The position numbers were made by a program, and so were the translations under genes. A stretch of DNA of 64,000 bases from Oscillospiraceae bacterium (GTDB taxonomy: Bacteria; Bacillota; Clostridia; Saccharofermentanales; Saccharofermentanaceae). The notes beneath the pieces are model-generated. The model ran no database searches and had not been told where the DNA came from. It saw nothing but the letters and a program-made list of their open reading frames with translations. Where the stretch lies: positions 248,001 through 312,000 of the forward strand of contig SVIZ01000002.1 in the NCBI GenBank assembly GCA_015069205.1, written 5' to 3'. Of this stretch, positions 35,828 through 46,002 are shown in pieces (within the stretch, counting starts at the first letter, position 1; every line of letters begins with the position of its first letter).

Positions 35828-38485
35828 TCAGATTGACGAAACTGAAGGTGTAACTTTATACACCATGAGATCTTCGTATTGGAATATAACATTGCCGAGC
35901 TGTGCGAAAACGGGTGAATTATCGTAGCCGTATTTGTGACGCTCGAGATCACCGACAATGATATATTCGATCTGGTATTTGTCGACAATTCCCTGAACAT
36001 CAGAAGGATTGCTGCTCAGATAAAGGACATCGACGTCATTATGTCTCGGTGTGATATAAAGCTTCCAGACATCCTTCTCGGGGTCTGATTCCAAAAGATC
36101 GGTCTCTTTGTTAACAACACCATGGAAACGCCACAGCCATTCGTGTGTCTGCCATCCGAAGACAGTAGGAAGACCTGTATATGCAGAGATGATGCAGTAG
36201 TCGGTGTAGCTGTCTCCGTAAGATTCACAGATAACGGGACTGCCTTTAACATTTTCGTTGAACCAGTCAACACAAACCATGTAAGGAACAAGATTGCCTG
36301 AATAGTAATCGTCTACGTAAAGACTTGCGTGTTTTTCGATATATGCCGTGCCGTCGAGTGTCTTGTAGTTTTCACGCTTAAGCTCTCCGGAACGCTGCTT
36401 AAGGGCGAGCATTGTGTAGTGTGCGGGGATGAAGAGATTGATTGCAAAACCGATGGCAACACAGAATAAGACGATGTTCTTTTTGCCGTCCTTTTTGATA
36501 AACCAGAAGAGTCTTATGACCGAATAGATCATTGTCGTCGAGAGGATTATGAACGCAGCAAATGCGAATTTGAACATTGTATTCGAACGCAGATAACCGC
36601 CTGTGTAAATGTCTCTTACATAGAAGATCTCAGGCGCGATAAGAAGCATGATTCCGACGACAGTCATGCCGCAGCAGTAGATATCAATGATGTTGCGCTG
36701 TGCAAAGAACGCCTGGATCGGATTGGTATAAGTATGTTCTTCTCCGATAATGCCCGGAGTATTTTTAAGCTTTCTGTTCTTTTTAGAACTGTCAGTAGAA
36801 ATGGCTCTGTAATTCTTGTTCGCGAAAACGATGACCATGAAGACGACACTTATCAACACGTGAATTCCGTAAAGGATAAATAACTGGAAAAGTGAAGAGT
36901 GATTTTTGCACTTGCCCAGAGAGTTTGAGATCATGTCAAAATTAAGGTTGAACGGCAGAGCAACAAATGATGCGATAGTGAAGAGGAAACTCATCTGGAA
37001 TGAAGTTCTCGGAAGCGCAGTCGGACTTACCACGCAGAACAGGAAAGACGCTATCATGAGTAATGCTTCAAGCGCAAAAAGAACAGCCGGACTGCTGCCT
37101 TTTGCAAGGTAGATCATGAGGATCCCTCCGACATTTACAAGAAATACGATAGCACCTGGAATGTTCGTGAATTTGGGAGATCTTATCGTGTTGCAGATCA
37201 GTACTCCCATTGAGCAGAATACGAAGTAGATAAGGAAATCCCAATAGTTTGTCATCTGTGCGCAACCGAGAAGAACGGCGCACAAAACAAGGTGAAGAGT
37301 GATCGTCGATTCAAACTCCGGAAGAAGTCTTGAGTTATTGTCGCCTCCGAGATTATCAAGGCTGTGTACCAGTTCGATCTCTTCTTTTGAAGGGAGCTTT
37401 ACGGCACAGATCATGGAGAGGATTATTGCCGAGATGAGGAGGACTATTATCATCGAGATTACATGCGCATGCAAGTCTCCTACGATATAAGAATAGAAAG
37501 GAAATTCCTCTATAGTGTAATCGACTCCGAGATCAGGATTCCATCCGATGAATCTGGTGCTGTCAGGATAGAAGAAACGGTCGGTTCTTCCGACATCGAT
37601 CCCCATGTTTTTGAATACTTCGAGGAGGCTGTTTCCGACACTATTTTCATCGTAATAAAACGAGTGCGAATTACCCCAGAGAGATACTGCGCATCCCGTG
37701 AAAAATCCTGCAATGTACTTGATGATCTTGTTGTCTTTGAATCCTCTTTTCGATGCTGCTTCGATCATGAATTTGCCGATCGAAAAACTCATCGCAAAAG
37801 GTAAAGCAGTGGCAGAACACATGGCCAGATTGTAGCCGACTCCCGAAGGAATATTAGTAGCCTTGATGACTACTGCCCAGATGTACTGTCCGAAGTAATA
37901 GTAGTTAATGGAATAGCCTGCAAGCCACATGTCATTTGCAGGAAGGCTTCCGTTTCTAAGCATCGACATGATGAAGCCGTAATCCATGAATTTCTCCTGG
38001 CCGTTGATGTCGGGAAGGAAGCCCTTGAAATAGCACATCAGGAATAATACGACGAGGAACGCTGTCTCTTCGACAACTGCCGCTTCAACAAAGCCTTTGC
38101 TCTTTATCTTCTTTATAAGTGATTCTCTTAATGTCTTCGGAACATAACAGCAGACTCCGATTACAAGCGCGCATAAAATAATGCAAAGGATATTTATCTT
38201 GCATATCTTAAGATGCGTAAGAGTCCACAGCAAAAGACATGTGAAGATGAGTCCCATCGGCTGCGACAGGAGAAATCCACCGGATGAAAATTCACGCCAG
38301 AGTTTTGCAGAAAGAGGCAGCGTGACAAATCCGGTAAGCATAAGGAAAACCGACCACCACAAACACATTGAGGTATCAGAGACACCCATCGTGGCAAAGC
38401 CGATAGCGCCGGCGATAAAGAAAGGAACCAATAAAAAGATAAATCGTAAAGGAGAAGACTCAACAAGTGAAGAATTCCTGCTCAT
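35828..38485 (-). CDS. DUF2298-type (Chlor_Arch_YYY-like) multi-pass membrane protein
   Basis: Many TM helices; SINYYYFGQYIWAVVIKATNIPSGVGYNLA and YSYIVGDLHAHVISM motifs. Confidence 0.75.
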   Translation of the reverse strand: MSRNSSLVESSPLRFIFLLVPFFIAGAIGFATMGVSDTSMCLWWSVFLMLTGFVTLPLSAKLWREFSSGGFLLSQPMGLIFTCLLLWTLTHLKICKINILCIILCALVIGVCCYVPKTLRESLIKKIKSKGFVEAAVVEETAFLVVLFLMCYFKGFLPDINGQEKFMDYGFIMSMLRNGSLPANDMWLAGYSINYYYFGQYIWAVVIKATNIPSGVGYNLAMCSATALPFAMSFSIGKFMIEAASKRGFKDNKIIKYIAGFFTGCAVSLWGNSHSFYYDENSVGNSLLEVFKNMGIDVGRTDRFFYPDSTRFIGWNPDLGVDYTIEEFPFYSYIVGDLHAHVISMIIVLLISAIILSMICAVKLPSKEEIELVHSLDNLGGDNNSRLLPEFESTITLHLVLCAVLLGCAQMTNYWDFLIYFVFCSMGVLICNTIRSPKFTNIPGAIVFLVNVGGILMIYLAKGSSPAVLFALEALLMIASFLFCVVSPTALPRTSFQMSFLFTIASFVALPFNLNFDMISNSLGKCKNHSSLFQLFILYGIHVLISVVFMVIVFANKNYRAISTDSSKKNRKLKNTPGIIGEEHTYTNPIQAFFAQRNIIDIYCCGMTVVGIMLLIAPEIFYVRDIYTGGYLRSNTMFKFAFAAFIILSTTMIYSVIRLFWFIKKDGKKNIVLFCVAIGFAINLFIPAHYTMLALKQRSGELKRENYKTLDGTAYIEKHASLYVDDYYSGNLVPYMVCVDWFNENVKGSPVICESYGDSYTDYCIISAYTGLPTVFGWQTHEWLWRFHGVVNKETDLLESDPEKDVWKLYITPRHNDVDVLYLSSNPSDVQGIVDKYQIEYIIVGDLERHKYGYDNSPVFAQLGNVIFQYEDLMVYKVTPSVSSI

Positions 38486-39636
38486 GAAAGAACTCCTTCG
38501 ACAGAATCCTTGTTAAGATTCTCCTGGATATTAAGTTCGGTTACGGTTGACTCTGAATTTCTCGTCATGGAAGCCTCATAAGATCTGATGATCTCCGAGC
38601 TGATCTTTCCTGCGAGACTTACGACTGAATCCATGTGGTTTTCCGGAGTGTCGTTCGTAGCATATTTGGTAAGACCAGTTGAGCAAACGAAAAGGTTCTC
38701 ACAAGGGTTTGAAAGATCGATCTCAGGATACTTGGAAGTCAGTGCATATCTTGTTTTGGTAAGACGCCATGATTTAACGTCTGACTTGCGCAGAGACGGA
38801 TAGAGCTTACGGAGTCCGGCGAAATATTTGAGCATGATGTTTGCATCGTCGTCGATCCAGAGAGCATCTGTAATAGAGCATGAACCGACAAGGTAAACGA
38901 CTGCTCCGCCGTAACCTCTCTCGCCAAATGCGCTTGTGTGATTGATTATCGCTTTGAAGGGCAGTCCGGAATCTTTCGGAGGCACCTGATAGAACATCTG
39001 TGAGACCTCGTGCTTCATTACCATCATGGCAGTGATCTTGGCACTGTATGTGACGTTCATAAGGATATCCCTGTCATCCATTGCGATAGGGAGACCGTGG
39101 CTTACGTTTACGAATGTTCTGCATGAACCCGTGAAGATGACATAAGCGCTGTCGATTACAACCCTCGTTGAATTTGAGAGGATGCAGCTCGTACGGTACA
39201 TACCGCTTCCGAGTCTTGCGATCTCGGCAACTGTGGTGGAATAACAGATATGTCCGCCGTTATCCGTAATTGCCTGCATGAGGCTTGAGATAAGGCATGC
39301 AAAACCGCCGTCGTAATATCCGACTTTGCGGTGGGATGCTTTTCCGGACCATGCGGAATCAAACCAGTTGATCTTATCGTCGACACCCATCTCCTTGGAT
39401 AAGGCAAGCAAAGCCTTGTCGCTCTTTCTGAGGTGGTGGGGGAGGAGCTCTAAATATTCTCTTCCGATCCTTGTATAAGCGAGGAGACCTCCGGGAGATG
39501 CAAGCTCTTCCACGACAGTAACATTGAAGCCTGCTTTTGCAAGCTTCATACCGCATGTCAGACCTGAAAGGCCGGAGCCGATAATGCAGACAGTTTTGCT
39601 GTCGTCTTTAAAGATCTCGTTATCGGAATCCATCAT
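38482..39636 (-). CDS. FAD/NAD(P)-binding oxidoreductase (amine oxidase/protoporphyrinogen oxidase-like)
   Basis: VCIIGSGLSGLTCGMKLAKAGFNVTVVEELASPGGLLAY dinucleotide-binding motif; 4-bp overlaps with both neighbours. Confidence 0.8.
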   Translation of the reverse strand: MMDSDNEIFKDDSKTVCIIGSGLSGLTCGMKLAKAGFNVTVVEELASPGGLLAYTRIGREYLELLPHHLRKSDKALLALSKEMGVDDKINWFDSAWSGKASHRKVGYYDGGFACLISSLMQAITDNGGHICYSTTVAEIARLGSGMYRTSCILSNSTRVVIDSAYVIFTGSCRTFVNVSHGLPIAMDDRDILMNVTYSAKITAMMVMKHEVSQMFYQVPPKDSGLPFKAIINHTSAFGERGYGGAVVYLVGSCSITDALWIDDDANIMLKYFAGLRKLYPSLRKSDVKSWRLTKTRYALTSKYPEIDLSNPCENLFVCSTGLTKYATNDTPENHMDSVVSLAGKISSEIIRSYEASMTRNSESTVTELNIQENLNKDSVEGVLS

Positions 39637-40895
39637 TCGATTATCTTAGCCTCAAGATAAAATCTCTTCTCGAAAGCTTCACCCATGGAGAATGTCTTTC
39701 TGGGGAAAACGCCTTCTTTTTCTACGGTTCCGAAGAATGTATCTTTGCTGATCGCAGGAACGAGGATACCTGTGTTTCCTGATGTGGAAAGCTTTCTTAC
39801 GGAATCCTCACCGTGAATGTAGTCGCATTCAAGTCCCAATGCATCGATCATCATCTGTACCGATCCGACTGCAAGTGTGTGCGGCGGATTGGCAAGAGAT
39901 ACCTTAACGTCTTCCTGACCTTCGGTAACGACGGTGAATGTCTGCTTACCTTCATCAGAACCATTAAGTTCAATGCCGGAATCCTTGAAATATTCTTTTG
40001 CTTTTGCAATGAATTCCTCACCGCTGATATTGAATACGACTCTGTGAATGGGCTCGAAATCAAGTCCCTTGTCGTGAATGTTTACGATCTCTGCAAGAGC
40101 ATATCTTGCGGGGTGGGAGAGCTTTTCTTCATCAGAAAGATTCTCTCTGATGTTTTCCCAGTGAGCCTTTGCTGAAGCGAGGGAATGGTTGCCGTCGCCT
40201 ACAAGGAACAGGAGTCCGTCGGAGTTAGCTGCCTTGAGGGAAGCAAGTCCGTTTACGATGGACTCCGCGATGGCAGAACCGTCGGGAATGAATGTGCCCT
40301 TGATGTGACCTGAACCGAGCATGAGATCTGTATCGTACAGCGGTGCGATGCCTTCCTTCTCAGCCATGTCGAAAGCCTTCTCGATAGTAAGGCCCTTAGG
40401 GTCATCGATGAGGATCATGATATGGGGAAGTTCCAAAGGGGAATTTGCCCTGATCCTTACTCTGGGAGGAATTCTGGAAAGAACAGTTCCTTCCGTTGCC
40501 CTGCAGATGTTCTTGTTGCCGGGTTCAAAGCTGTATCCTTCAAGGTCGATCGCTGCCATGAGGCCCTTTCTTGAAGGGTGAAGGGATGTTGATCTGTCTG
40601 TCAGGATGAATCCCGTTCCAAGACCCTGAAGGATTCCTTCATCAAGATAAGCTCTGGCTGTCTTAGCGATGGAACCGAGCTTTTCAGTCTCTTTATCGGT
40701 ATTAAGATACACTTCGGGAAGAACGAGATTAAGTGTTGAAGGAGCATCTCCTGCCTCATCTTCAACGTTCTTCCAGTATTCAGGTTCCGATGTATATTGG
40801 TCGCAGGCGATTACTGCCCATTTCTTAAGGTCTGTACCATTCTGCGGAATAAGGATATCCGGCACCGCAAAGCCGAGATCATTGATAGTTCTCAC
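39633..40895 (-). CDS. DUF1015 family protein
   Basis: WAVIACDQYTSEPEYWKNVE and FLVGDGNHSLASAKAHWENI are typical of this family. Confidence 0.85.
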   Translation of the reverse strand: MRTINDLGFAVPDILIPQNGTDLKKWAVIACDQYTSEPEYWKNVEDEAGDAPSTLNLVLPEVYLNTDKETEKLGSIAKTARAYLDEGILQGLGTGFILTDRSTSLHPSRKGLMAAIDLEGYSFEPGNKNICRATEGTVLSRIPPRVRIRANSPLELPHIMILIDDPKGLTIEKAFDMAEKEGIAPLYDTDLMLGSGHIKGTFIPDGSAIAESIVNGLASLKAANSDGLLFLVGDGNHSLASAKAHWENIRENLSDEEKLSHPARYALAEIVNIHDKGLDFEPIHRVVFNISGEEFIAKAKEYFKDSGIELNGSDEGKQTFTVVTEGQEDVKVSLANPPHTLAVGSVQMMIDALGLECDYIHGEDSVRKLSTSGNTGILVPAISKDTFFGTVEKEGVFPRKTFSMGEAFEKRFYLEAKIIE

Positions 40896-41057
40896 CTCTA
40901 ATTACCCCTGTGAAACGATTAAAGTGCCTATCATTCTATCACGGTCAGAGGTCGTTTTGGGGATAAAATCAGGTATTTTTATTTTTTCGACAACTAAGTA
41001 AAACGAAGTCCTGAATAATTGTGAAAATCGAAGTATTGTAAGGCATTTCGCTTAACT

Positions 41058-41081
41058 AATAGTACTGTTAATGGTACTATT
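41058..41081. promoter_or_regulatory. Inverted repeat upstream of WYL regulator (possible operator)
   Basis: AATAGTAC-TGTTAATG-GTACTATT; 8-bp perfect arms ending 31 bp before the predicted start codon. Confidence 0.5.
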
Positions 41082-41112
41082 GTTTTATCGAAAAAATCCC
41101 GGAGGCAGACTT

Positions 41113-42204
41113 ATGGCAAACAGCGAATTATCCAAACTCAAGATCTTGTTTATCTACGATTATTTCAAGCACCAGGTAAGTGCCATGGGCGGCCGGGAAT
41201 CAGTGTCAGTCAGCGATCTCATCAAGTATCTTGAGGATTGTACGGGCACGACCTTTGAACGTAAATCGATCTATGCGGACATCAATAAGATCAACGAATA
41301 TGTTATGAAGTCCGGACAGACGCCGGACGATGCCTGGATCTTTACTGAAGGTAAAAAATACAGAAGAACTGAGCTTACTGACGAGATCCTCATAGACGAG
41401 GCAAGGCTTATCGTTGATGCGATCAGTACCACTACTTTCGTCGATTCCGATCTTTGCGATAAGATCATCAAGATGTTTCCGACTTATTTCCCTGACGGAT
41501 ACCAGAAAAGAGCCCTTTATCCCCACTACGAGAAGATGGATAAGAGAAGCATCTTTAAGCTCAACTGCATAAGGAACGGCATAGAAGAGAAACGTTCACT
41601 CAAGATCGTTTACGGATACATGCTGGGAAGCGAACTTACGGAGAAGACCGACAAGATCGTATCTCCGATGGCGCTCGACTGGGAGAACAACTGTTATTAC
41701 CTTATAGCCATTGATAATGCGGAAGCAAAAGGTCTTGAGAATGACCAGAATCTTTCCGCGGCATTAAGGAGATACAGGGTCGACAGAATGGCGAGCGTAT
41801 CACTTCTTGACTGCAAATCCTATGTGGATTACAAGAACGACAAGTTAAGAGATCAGGAACTTAAGAGCTTTATCGGCAATTCGCTTTCTGCCTTTTCGAG
41901 CGGCAGACCCACACACATCGGCATTACGATCAATGGCAAGACACGCAAGGATGCGCTCAAGGCATATGGCGCCTTCGCTTCAAAGGTAAGTGACAAGGTC
42001 CGGATAGCAGACGATACCAAACTTGATAAGGGCATCCTGAAGATCAGTGTTACCACGGGATCTGCGCCGACACTTTATACGGATCTGTTTGAATTATCTA
42101 CATTTGAGAATGTCGATATCGAGATCGATAATGACGAAGTATGCCGTGAGTACGGGGCTTTCATAAAGAAGGCGGCCAGGGCGGCAAAACTTAAGAACCT
42201 CTGA
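41113..42204 (+). CDS. WYL-domain transcriptional regulator
   Basis: Winged-helix-like N-terminus (TTFERKSIYADINKINEY), WYL-type region (LKIVYGYMLG...VSPMALDWENNCYYLIAID...RRYRVDRM). Start at 41113 preferred (SD GGAGG) over ORF track start 41071. Confidence 0.85.
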   Translation: MANSELSKLKILFIYDYFKHQVSAMGGRESVSVSDLIKYLEDCTGTTFERKSIYADINKINEYVMKSGQTPDDAWIFTEGKKYRRTELTDEILIDEARLIVDAISTTTFVDSDLCDKIIKMFPTYFPDGYQKRALYPHYEKMDKRSIFKLNCIRNGIEEKRSLKIVYGYMLGSELTEKTDKIVSPMALDWENNCYYLIAIDNAEAKGLENDQNLSAALRRYRVDRMASVSLLDCKSYVDYKNDKLRDQELKSFIGNSLSAFSSGRPTHIGITINGKTRKDALKAYGAFASKVSDKVRIADDTKLDKGILKISVTTGSAPTLYTDLFELSTFENVDIEIDNDEVCREYGAFIKKAARAAKLKNL

Positions 42205-42269
42205 TTGCAAAGAGATATTAAACGATTTATAATTTCTAAGTTTTATTTTTATATAGGAGCATCACCGTA

Positions 42270-44960
42270 ATGAGACAATTTACTTCAAAAGAGCTAAGAA
42301 AGACCTGGAAAGAATTCTATATCGAGAGAGGTCACGTAGATGTAGGTGCCGTATCTTTGGTATCTGACGGTTCGACCGGAGTATTATTCAACGTTGCGGG
42401 AATGCAGCCTCTGATGCCTTATCTCCTCGGCGAGAAGCATCCCATGGGAACAAGACTTTGCAATGTTCAGGGCTGTGTCCGTACAAACGATATCGATTCA
42501 GTAGGCGACAGAAGCCACGTCACATTCTTTGAGATGATGGGAAGCTGGAGCCTTGGTGACTATTTCAAGGAAGAAAGATGCAAGTGGAGCTACGAGCTTC
42601 TCACTCAGGTATTCGGATTCGATAACGACCACCTCGCTGCTACTGTTTTCGCAGGCGACGAAAATGCACCCAGAGATGAGGAAGGCGCAAAGTTCAGGAT
42701 CGCTTCCGGATTCAAGCCCGAGAACATCTACTATCTCGGTGCAGACGACAACTGGTGGGGACTTGAGTATGGTCCCTGCGGTCCTGACAGCGAGATGTTC
42801 TATATCGCAGACATTCCCGACTGCGGCCCTAACTGCGGTCCCGGATGCAGCTGCGGCAAGTATACCGAGATCGGTAACGACGTATTCATGCAGTACGAGA
42901 AGCACCAGGACGGACATCTCACACCCCTTAAGCAGAAGAACGTAGATACAGGCTGGGGTCTTGAGAGAATCCTCGCTTTCCTCAACGGCACAAAGGACGT
43001 ATACAAGACTGACCTTTTCACAGAGGCAATTGCTTATATCGAGAAGGCTTCAGGCGTTAAGTACGATTCTGACGAGAAGCTTACAAGGTCAATGAGGATC
43101 CTTGCTGACCATATCCGTACAAGCGTAATGCTCATTGGTGATGCAGCAAAGCTCGTTCCTTCAAATGCAGGCGCAGGCTACGTATTAAGACGTCTCATCA
43201 GACGTGCCGTAAGACATGCAAGAACACTTGGTATGTCCACTGAGCAGATCCTCGGCCTTGCAAAGATCTATATCGACAGCGTTTACGATGACAGCTATCC
43301 GCTTCTTGCAAAGAACCGTGAGTTCATCCTTAATGAGCTCGACAAGGAGATCGCAAGATTCGAGAGCACACTCGAGAACGGAATCAAGGAATTCAAGAAG
43401 ATCTTAGACGACAAGAAGAAGGCCGGCTCTTCCGAGATAGACGGTGATTCAGCTTTCTATCTCTACGATACATTTGGATTCCCTATAGAACTTACTATTG
43501 AGATGGCTTCAGAAGAAGGCCTCAAGGTAGATGAGGAAGGCTTCAAGGCAGCCATGGAAAAGCAGAAGGAAACTGCAAGAGCTGCTACAAAGGCAAAGGA
43601 AGACCTTGCTTTAAGCGTAAGCGAGATCCCTGAAGAAGTTTCCAAGGATTCCAATGCTACCGTTTACGACGGTTACGATAACCTGAAGTGTGATGCAAAG
43701 GTCATCTATATCCTGAAGGCTGATGCCGACGGCAAGCTCAGTACAGTTGACAGTGCTTCAGCAGGTGATGACATCATCGCAGTTTTTGATAAGACAGTTC
43801 TTTACGCTACGATGGGTGGTCAGATCCACGACGAAGGTAAGATCTACACAGCAGATTTTGAGGCTGAAGTTCTTTCAGTTGATAAGGATGCTGCAGGCAA
43901 GTATCTCCATACGCTCAAGGTTGTAAAGGGTACTCTTGCTAAGGGCGCTTCAGTCAGCATCGAAGTTGATAAGAAGAACAGAATGTCTATTGCCAGAAAC
44001 CACACTGCTACACACATTCTTCTTTCTGCACTCCAGAAGACACTCGGAAGCCATGTTGAGCAGGCAGGTTCTTATGTAGGAAGCGACCGCTTAAGATTCG
44101 ACTTCAACCACTCACAGGCAATGACAGCAGAAGATATCTCCAAGGTTGAGGAGATGGTAAATGACGTTATCCTGCAGGCTCTCCCTGTAGAGACTAAGGT
44201 ATTGAATATCGAAGAAGCAAAGAAGCTCGGCGCAACGGCTATCTTCGGTGAGAAGTATGGTGAAGTGGTAAGAGTCGTATCTGTAGGCGATTTCAGCGAT
44301 CCTTTCGATCTTGAGTTCTGCGGCGGTACACACCTTACCAACAGCAGCCAGGTAGGACAGTTCAGAATCGTTTCCGAGTCAGGTATCGCTGCCGGCGTAA
44401 GAAGAATCGAAGCTGTTACAGGCGCTAAGTGCTATGAGATGAACAAGGCTGACAGAAGCCTCATCGACAGCGCAGCTGCGAGCCTCAAGACTCCCAAGGA
44501 TAAGATCGTTGAGAGGATCGATGCTCTTCATGCAGAAGTCAAGACTCTCGAAAAAGAGCTCGCAGATATCGAGAAGGCAAAGGCAGGTTCATTTGCTGAT
44601 AGCGCAATTTCCGGTGCAAAGGATATCGGAGGCGTTAAGGCAGTTATCGCTTCCTGCGATGCTGCTGATGCTGCAGCATTGAGAGATACGGCTGATAAGA
44701 TCCGCGACAAGCTCGACTGCGGTGTTGTATTCCTTGCCGCAAACGGCGGAGACAAGCTCCTCTTCACTGCTATGGCTACAAAGTCAGCTAACGAGAAGGG
44801 TGCTCACTGCGGAAACATCATCAAGGAAGCTGCAAAGGTTGCAGGTGGTGGCGGCGGCGGACGTCCCGACATGGCTCAGGCAGGCGGTAAGAATGTATCC
44901 AAGCTTGCTGATGCACTTGCAAAGGCAGAGGAAGTCCTCGCTTCACAGGTTAACGGTTAA
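42270..44960 (+). CDS. alaS: Alanyl-tRNA synthetase (divergent N-terminal type)
   Basis: GDRSHVTFFEMMGSWSLGDYFKEE, HTATHILLSALQKTLG, CGGTHLTNSSQVGQFRI, GGGGGGRPDMAQAGGKN. Confidence 0.94.
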   Translation: MRQFTSKELRKTWKEFYIERGHVDVGAVSLVSDGSTGVLFNVAGMQPLMPYLLGEKHPMGTRLCNVQGCVRTNDIDSVGDRSHVTFFEMMGSWSLGDYFKEERCKWSYELLTQVFGFDNDHLAATVFAGDENAPRDEEGAKFRIASGFKPENIYYLGADDNWWGLEYGPCGPDSEMFYIADIPDCGPNCGPGCSCGKYTEIGNDVFMQYEKHQDGHLTPLKQKNVDTGWGLERILAFLNGTKDVYKTDLFTEAIAYIEKASGVKYDSDEKLTRSMRILADHIRTSVMLIGDAAKLVPSNAGAGYVLRRLIRRAVRHARTLGMSTEQILGLAKIYIDSVYDDSYPLLAKNREFILNELDKEIARFESTLENGIKEFKKILDDKKKAGSSEIDGDSAFYLYDTFGFPIELTIEMASEEGLKVDEEGFKAAMEKQKETARAATKAKEDLALSVSEIPEEVSKDSNATVYDGYDNLKCDAKVIYILKADADGKLSTVDSASAGDDIIAVFDKTVLYATMGGQIHDEGKIYTADFEAEVLSVDKDAAGKYLHTLKVVKGTLAKGASVSIEVDKKNRMSIARNHTATHILLSALQKTLGSHVEQAGSYVGSDRLRFDFNHSQAMTAEDISKVEEMVNDVILQALPVETKVLNIEEAKKLGATAIFGEKYGEVVRVVSVGDFSDPFDLEFCGGTHLTNSSQVGQFRIVSESGIAAGVRRIEAVTGAKCYEMNKADRSLIDSAAASLKTPKDKIVERIDALHAEVKTLEKELADIEKAKAGSFADSAISGAKDIGGVKAVIASCDAADAAALRDTADKIRDKLDCGVVFLAANGGDKLLFTAMATKSANEKGAHCGNIIKEAAKVAGGGGGGRPDMAQAGGKNVSKLADALAKAEEVLASQVNG

Positions 44961-44971
44961 GGAGAAATACC

Positions 44972-45313
44972 ATGTGCTTATTTTGCGATATCGTAGAGGG
45001 TAAGATCCCTTCAACAAAAGTATATGAGAACGATTACGTTCTTTGCTTCAATGATATTAATCCCGTTGCTCCGGTACACGTTCTCGTTGTTCCGAAGAAG
45101 CATTTCGCAGACATGAATGAGCTGGCCTCAGATCCTGAGGGTGCTCTTTATGCGGGCGAGATCACAAAGGCTGTTGCTGAAGTAGCTAAGATCAAGGGTA
45201 TCAGCGGCGCTTACAGAACGATCAACAACTGTGGTGAAGGCGCTGGACAGACAGTAATGCACGTTCACTTCCACGTTATCGGCGGCGTAGAACTTACGGA
45301 GAAGCTTATCTGA
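44972..45313 (+). CDS. HIT family nucleotide-binding protein
   Basis: CLFCDIVEGKIPSTKVYENDYVLCFNDINPVAPVHVLVVPKKH; HVHFHVIGG. Confidence 0.94.
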   Translation: MCLFCDIVEGKIPSTKVYENDYVLCFNDINPVAPVHVLVVPKKHFADMNELASDPEGALYAGEITKAVAEVAKIKGISGAYRTINNCGEGAGQTVMHVHFHVIGGVELTEKLI

Positions 45314-45317
45314 TCTT

Positions 45318-45965
45318 ATGGCAAGAATGAGAACTAAGCGCAATATTCCTGCGCGCATGGAGAAGTGTCATGAGCGCTGGTTTGACGCGCCCATGCTTAA
45401 TAAAGGCAAGTGGAGAGAAGCATGCGGCTTTCCCGAAGACATTCCGGTATGGCTTGAGATCGGCTGCGGCAAGGGCAAATTCTGCACCGAGATGGCTTTA
45501 AGACATCCTGAAGTCTTATATATCGCAATGGAAAGAGATGCTTCGGTTACTCTTGCTGCCATAGAGAAAGCACATGAGCTTGAGATCCCGAATCTCTTCT
45601 TCATCAGAGGTGATGCAGGCATCATCGAGAACTATTTCGCAGAAGGTGAAGTTAACCGCATATTCCTTAATTTCTCAGATCCCTGGACGAGACAGAACAA
45701 GCCAAAGCGACGCTTAACTTACAGGGATTTCCTGAATAAGTATAAGGTCATGATGAGAGAAGGCGGAGCCATCGAATTCAAGACTGATAACGATGATCTT
45801 TTCGACTTCTCGCTGAACGAATTTAAAGAGACCGGATTTACTCTTGAAGACGTTACAAGAGATCTTCACAACAGCGAGTGGAATGAAGAGAACATCCGCA
45901 CGGAATTCGAGCAGAAATTCGCCGATCAGGGAATTACGATAAAGAGAGTAGTCGCTAAAATGTGA
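45318..45965 (+). CDS. trmB: tRNA (guanine-N7-)-methyltransferase
   Basis: LEIGCGKGKFCTEMA, NFSDPWTRQNKPKRRLTYRDFL, EFKTDNDDLFDFSL. Confidence 0.94.
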   Translation: MARMRTKRNIPARMEKCHERWFDAPMLNKGKWREACGFPEDIPVWLEIGCGKGKFCTEMALRHPEVLYIAMERDASVTLAAIEKAHELEIPNLFFIRGDAGIIENYFAEGEVNRIFLNFSDPWTRQNKPKRRLTYRDFLNKYKVMMREGGAIEFKTDNDDLFDFSLNEFKETGFTLEDVTRDLHNSEWNEENIRTEFEQKFADQGITIKRVVAKM

Positions 45966-45971
45966 TAAATG

Positions 45972-45999
45972 AAAAAGCCGTTCGATCTGAACGGCTTTT
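45972..45999. terminator. Bidirectional Rho-independent terminator
   Basis: AAAAGCCGTTC-GATCT-GAACGGCTTTT between convergent genes. Confidence 0.85.
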
Positions 46000-46002
46000 G
46001 CT

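Noticed and set aside
37463-37804. 113-aa plus-strand ORF inside DUF2298
   Set aside because: Antisense to a long coupled CDS, no recognisable domain.
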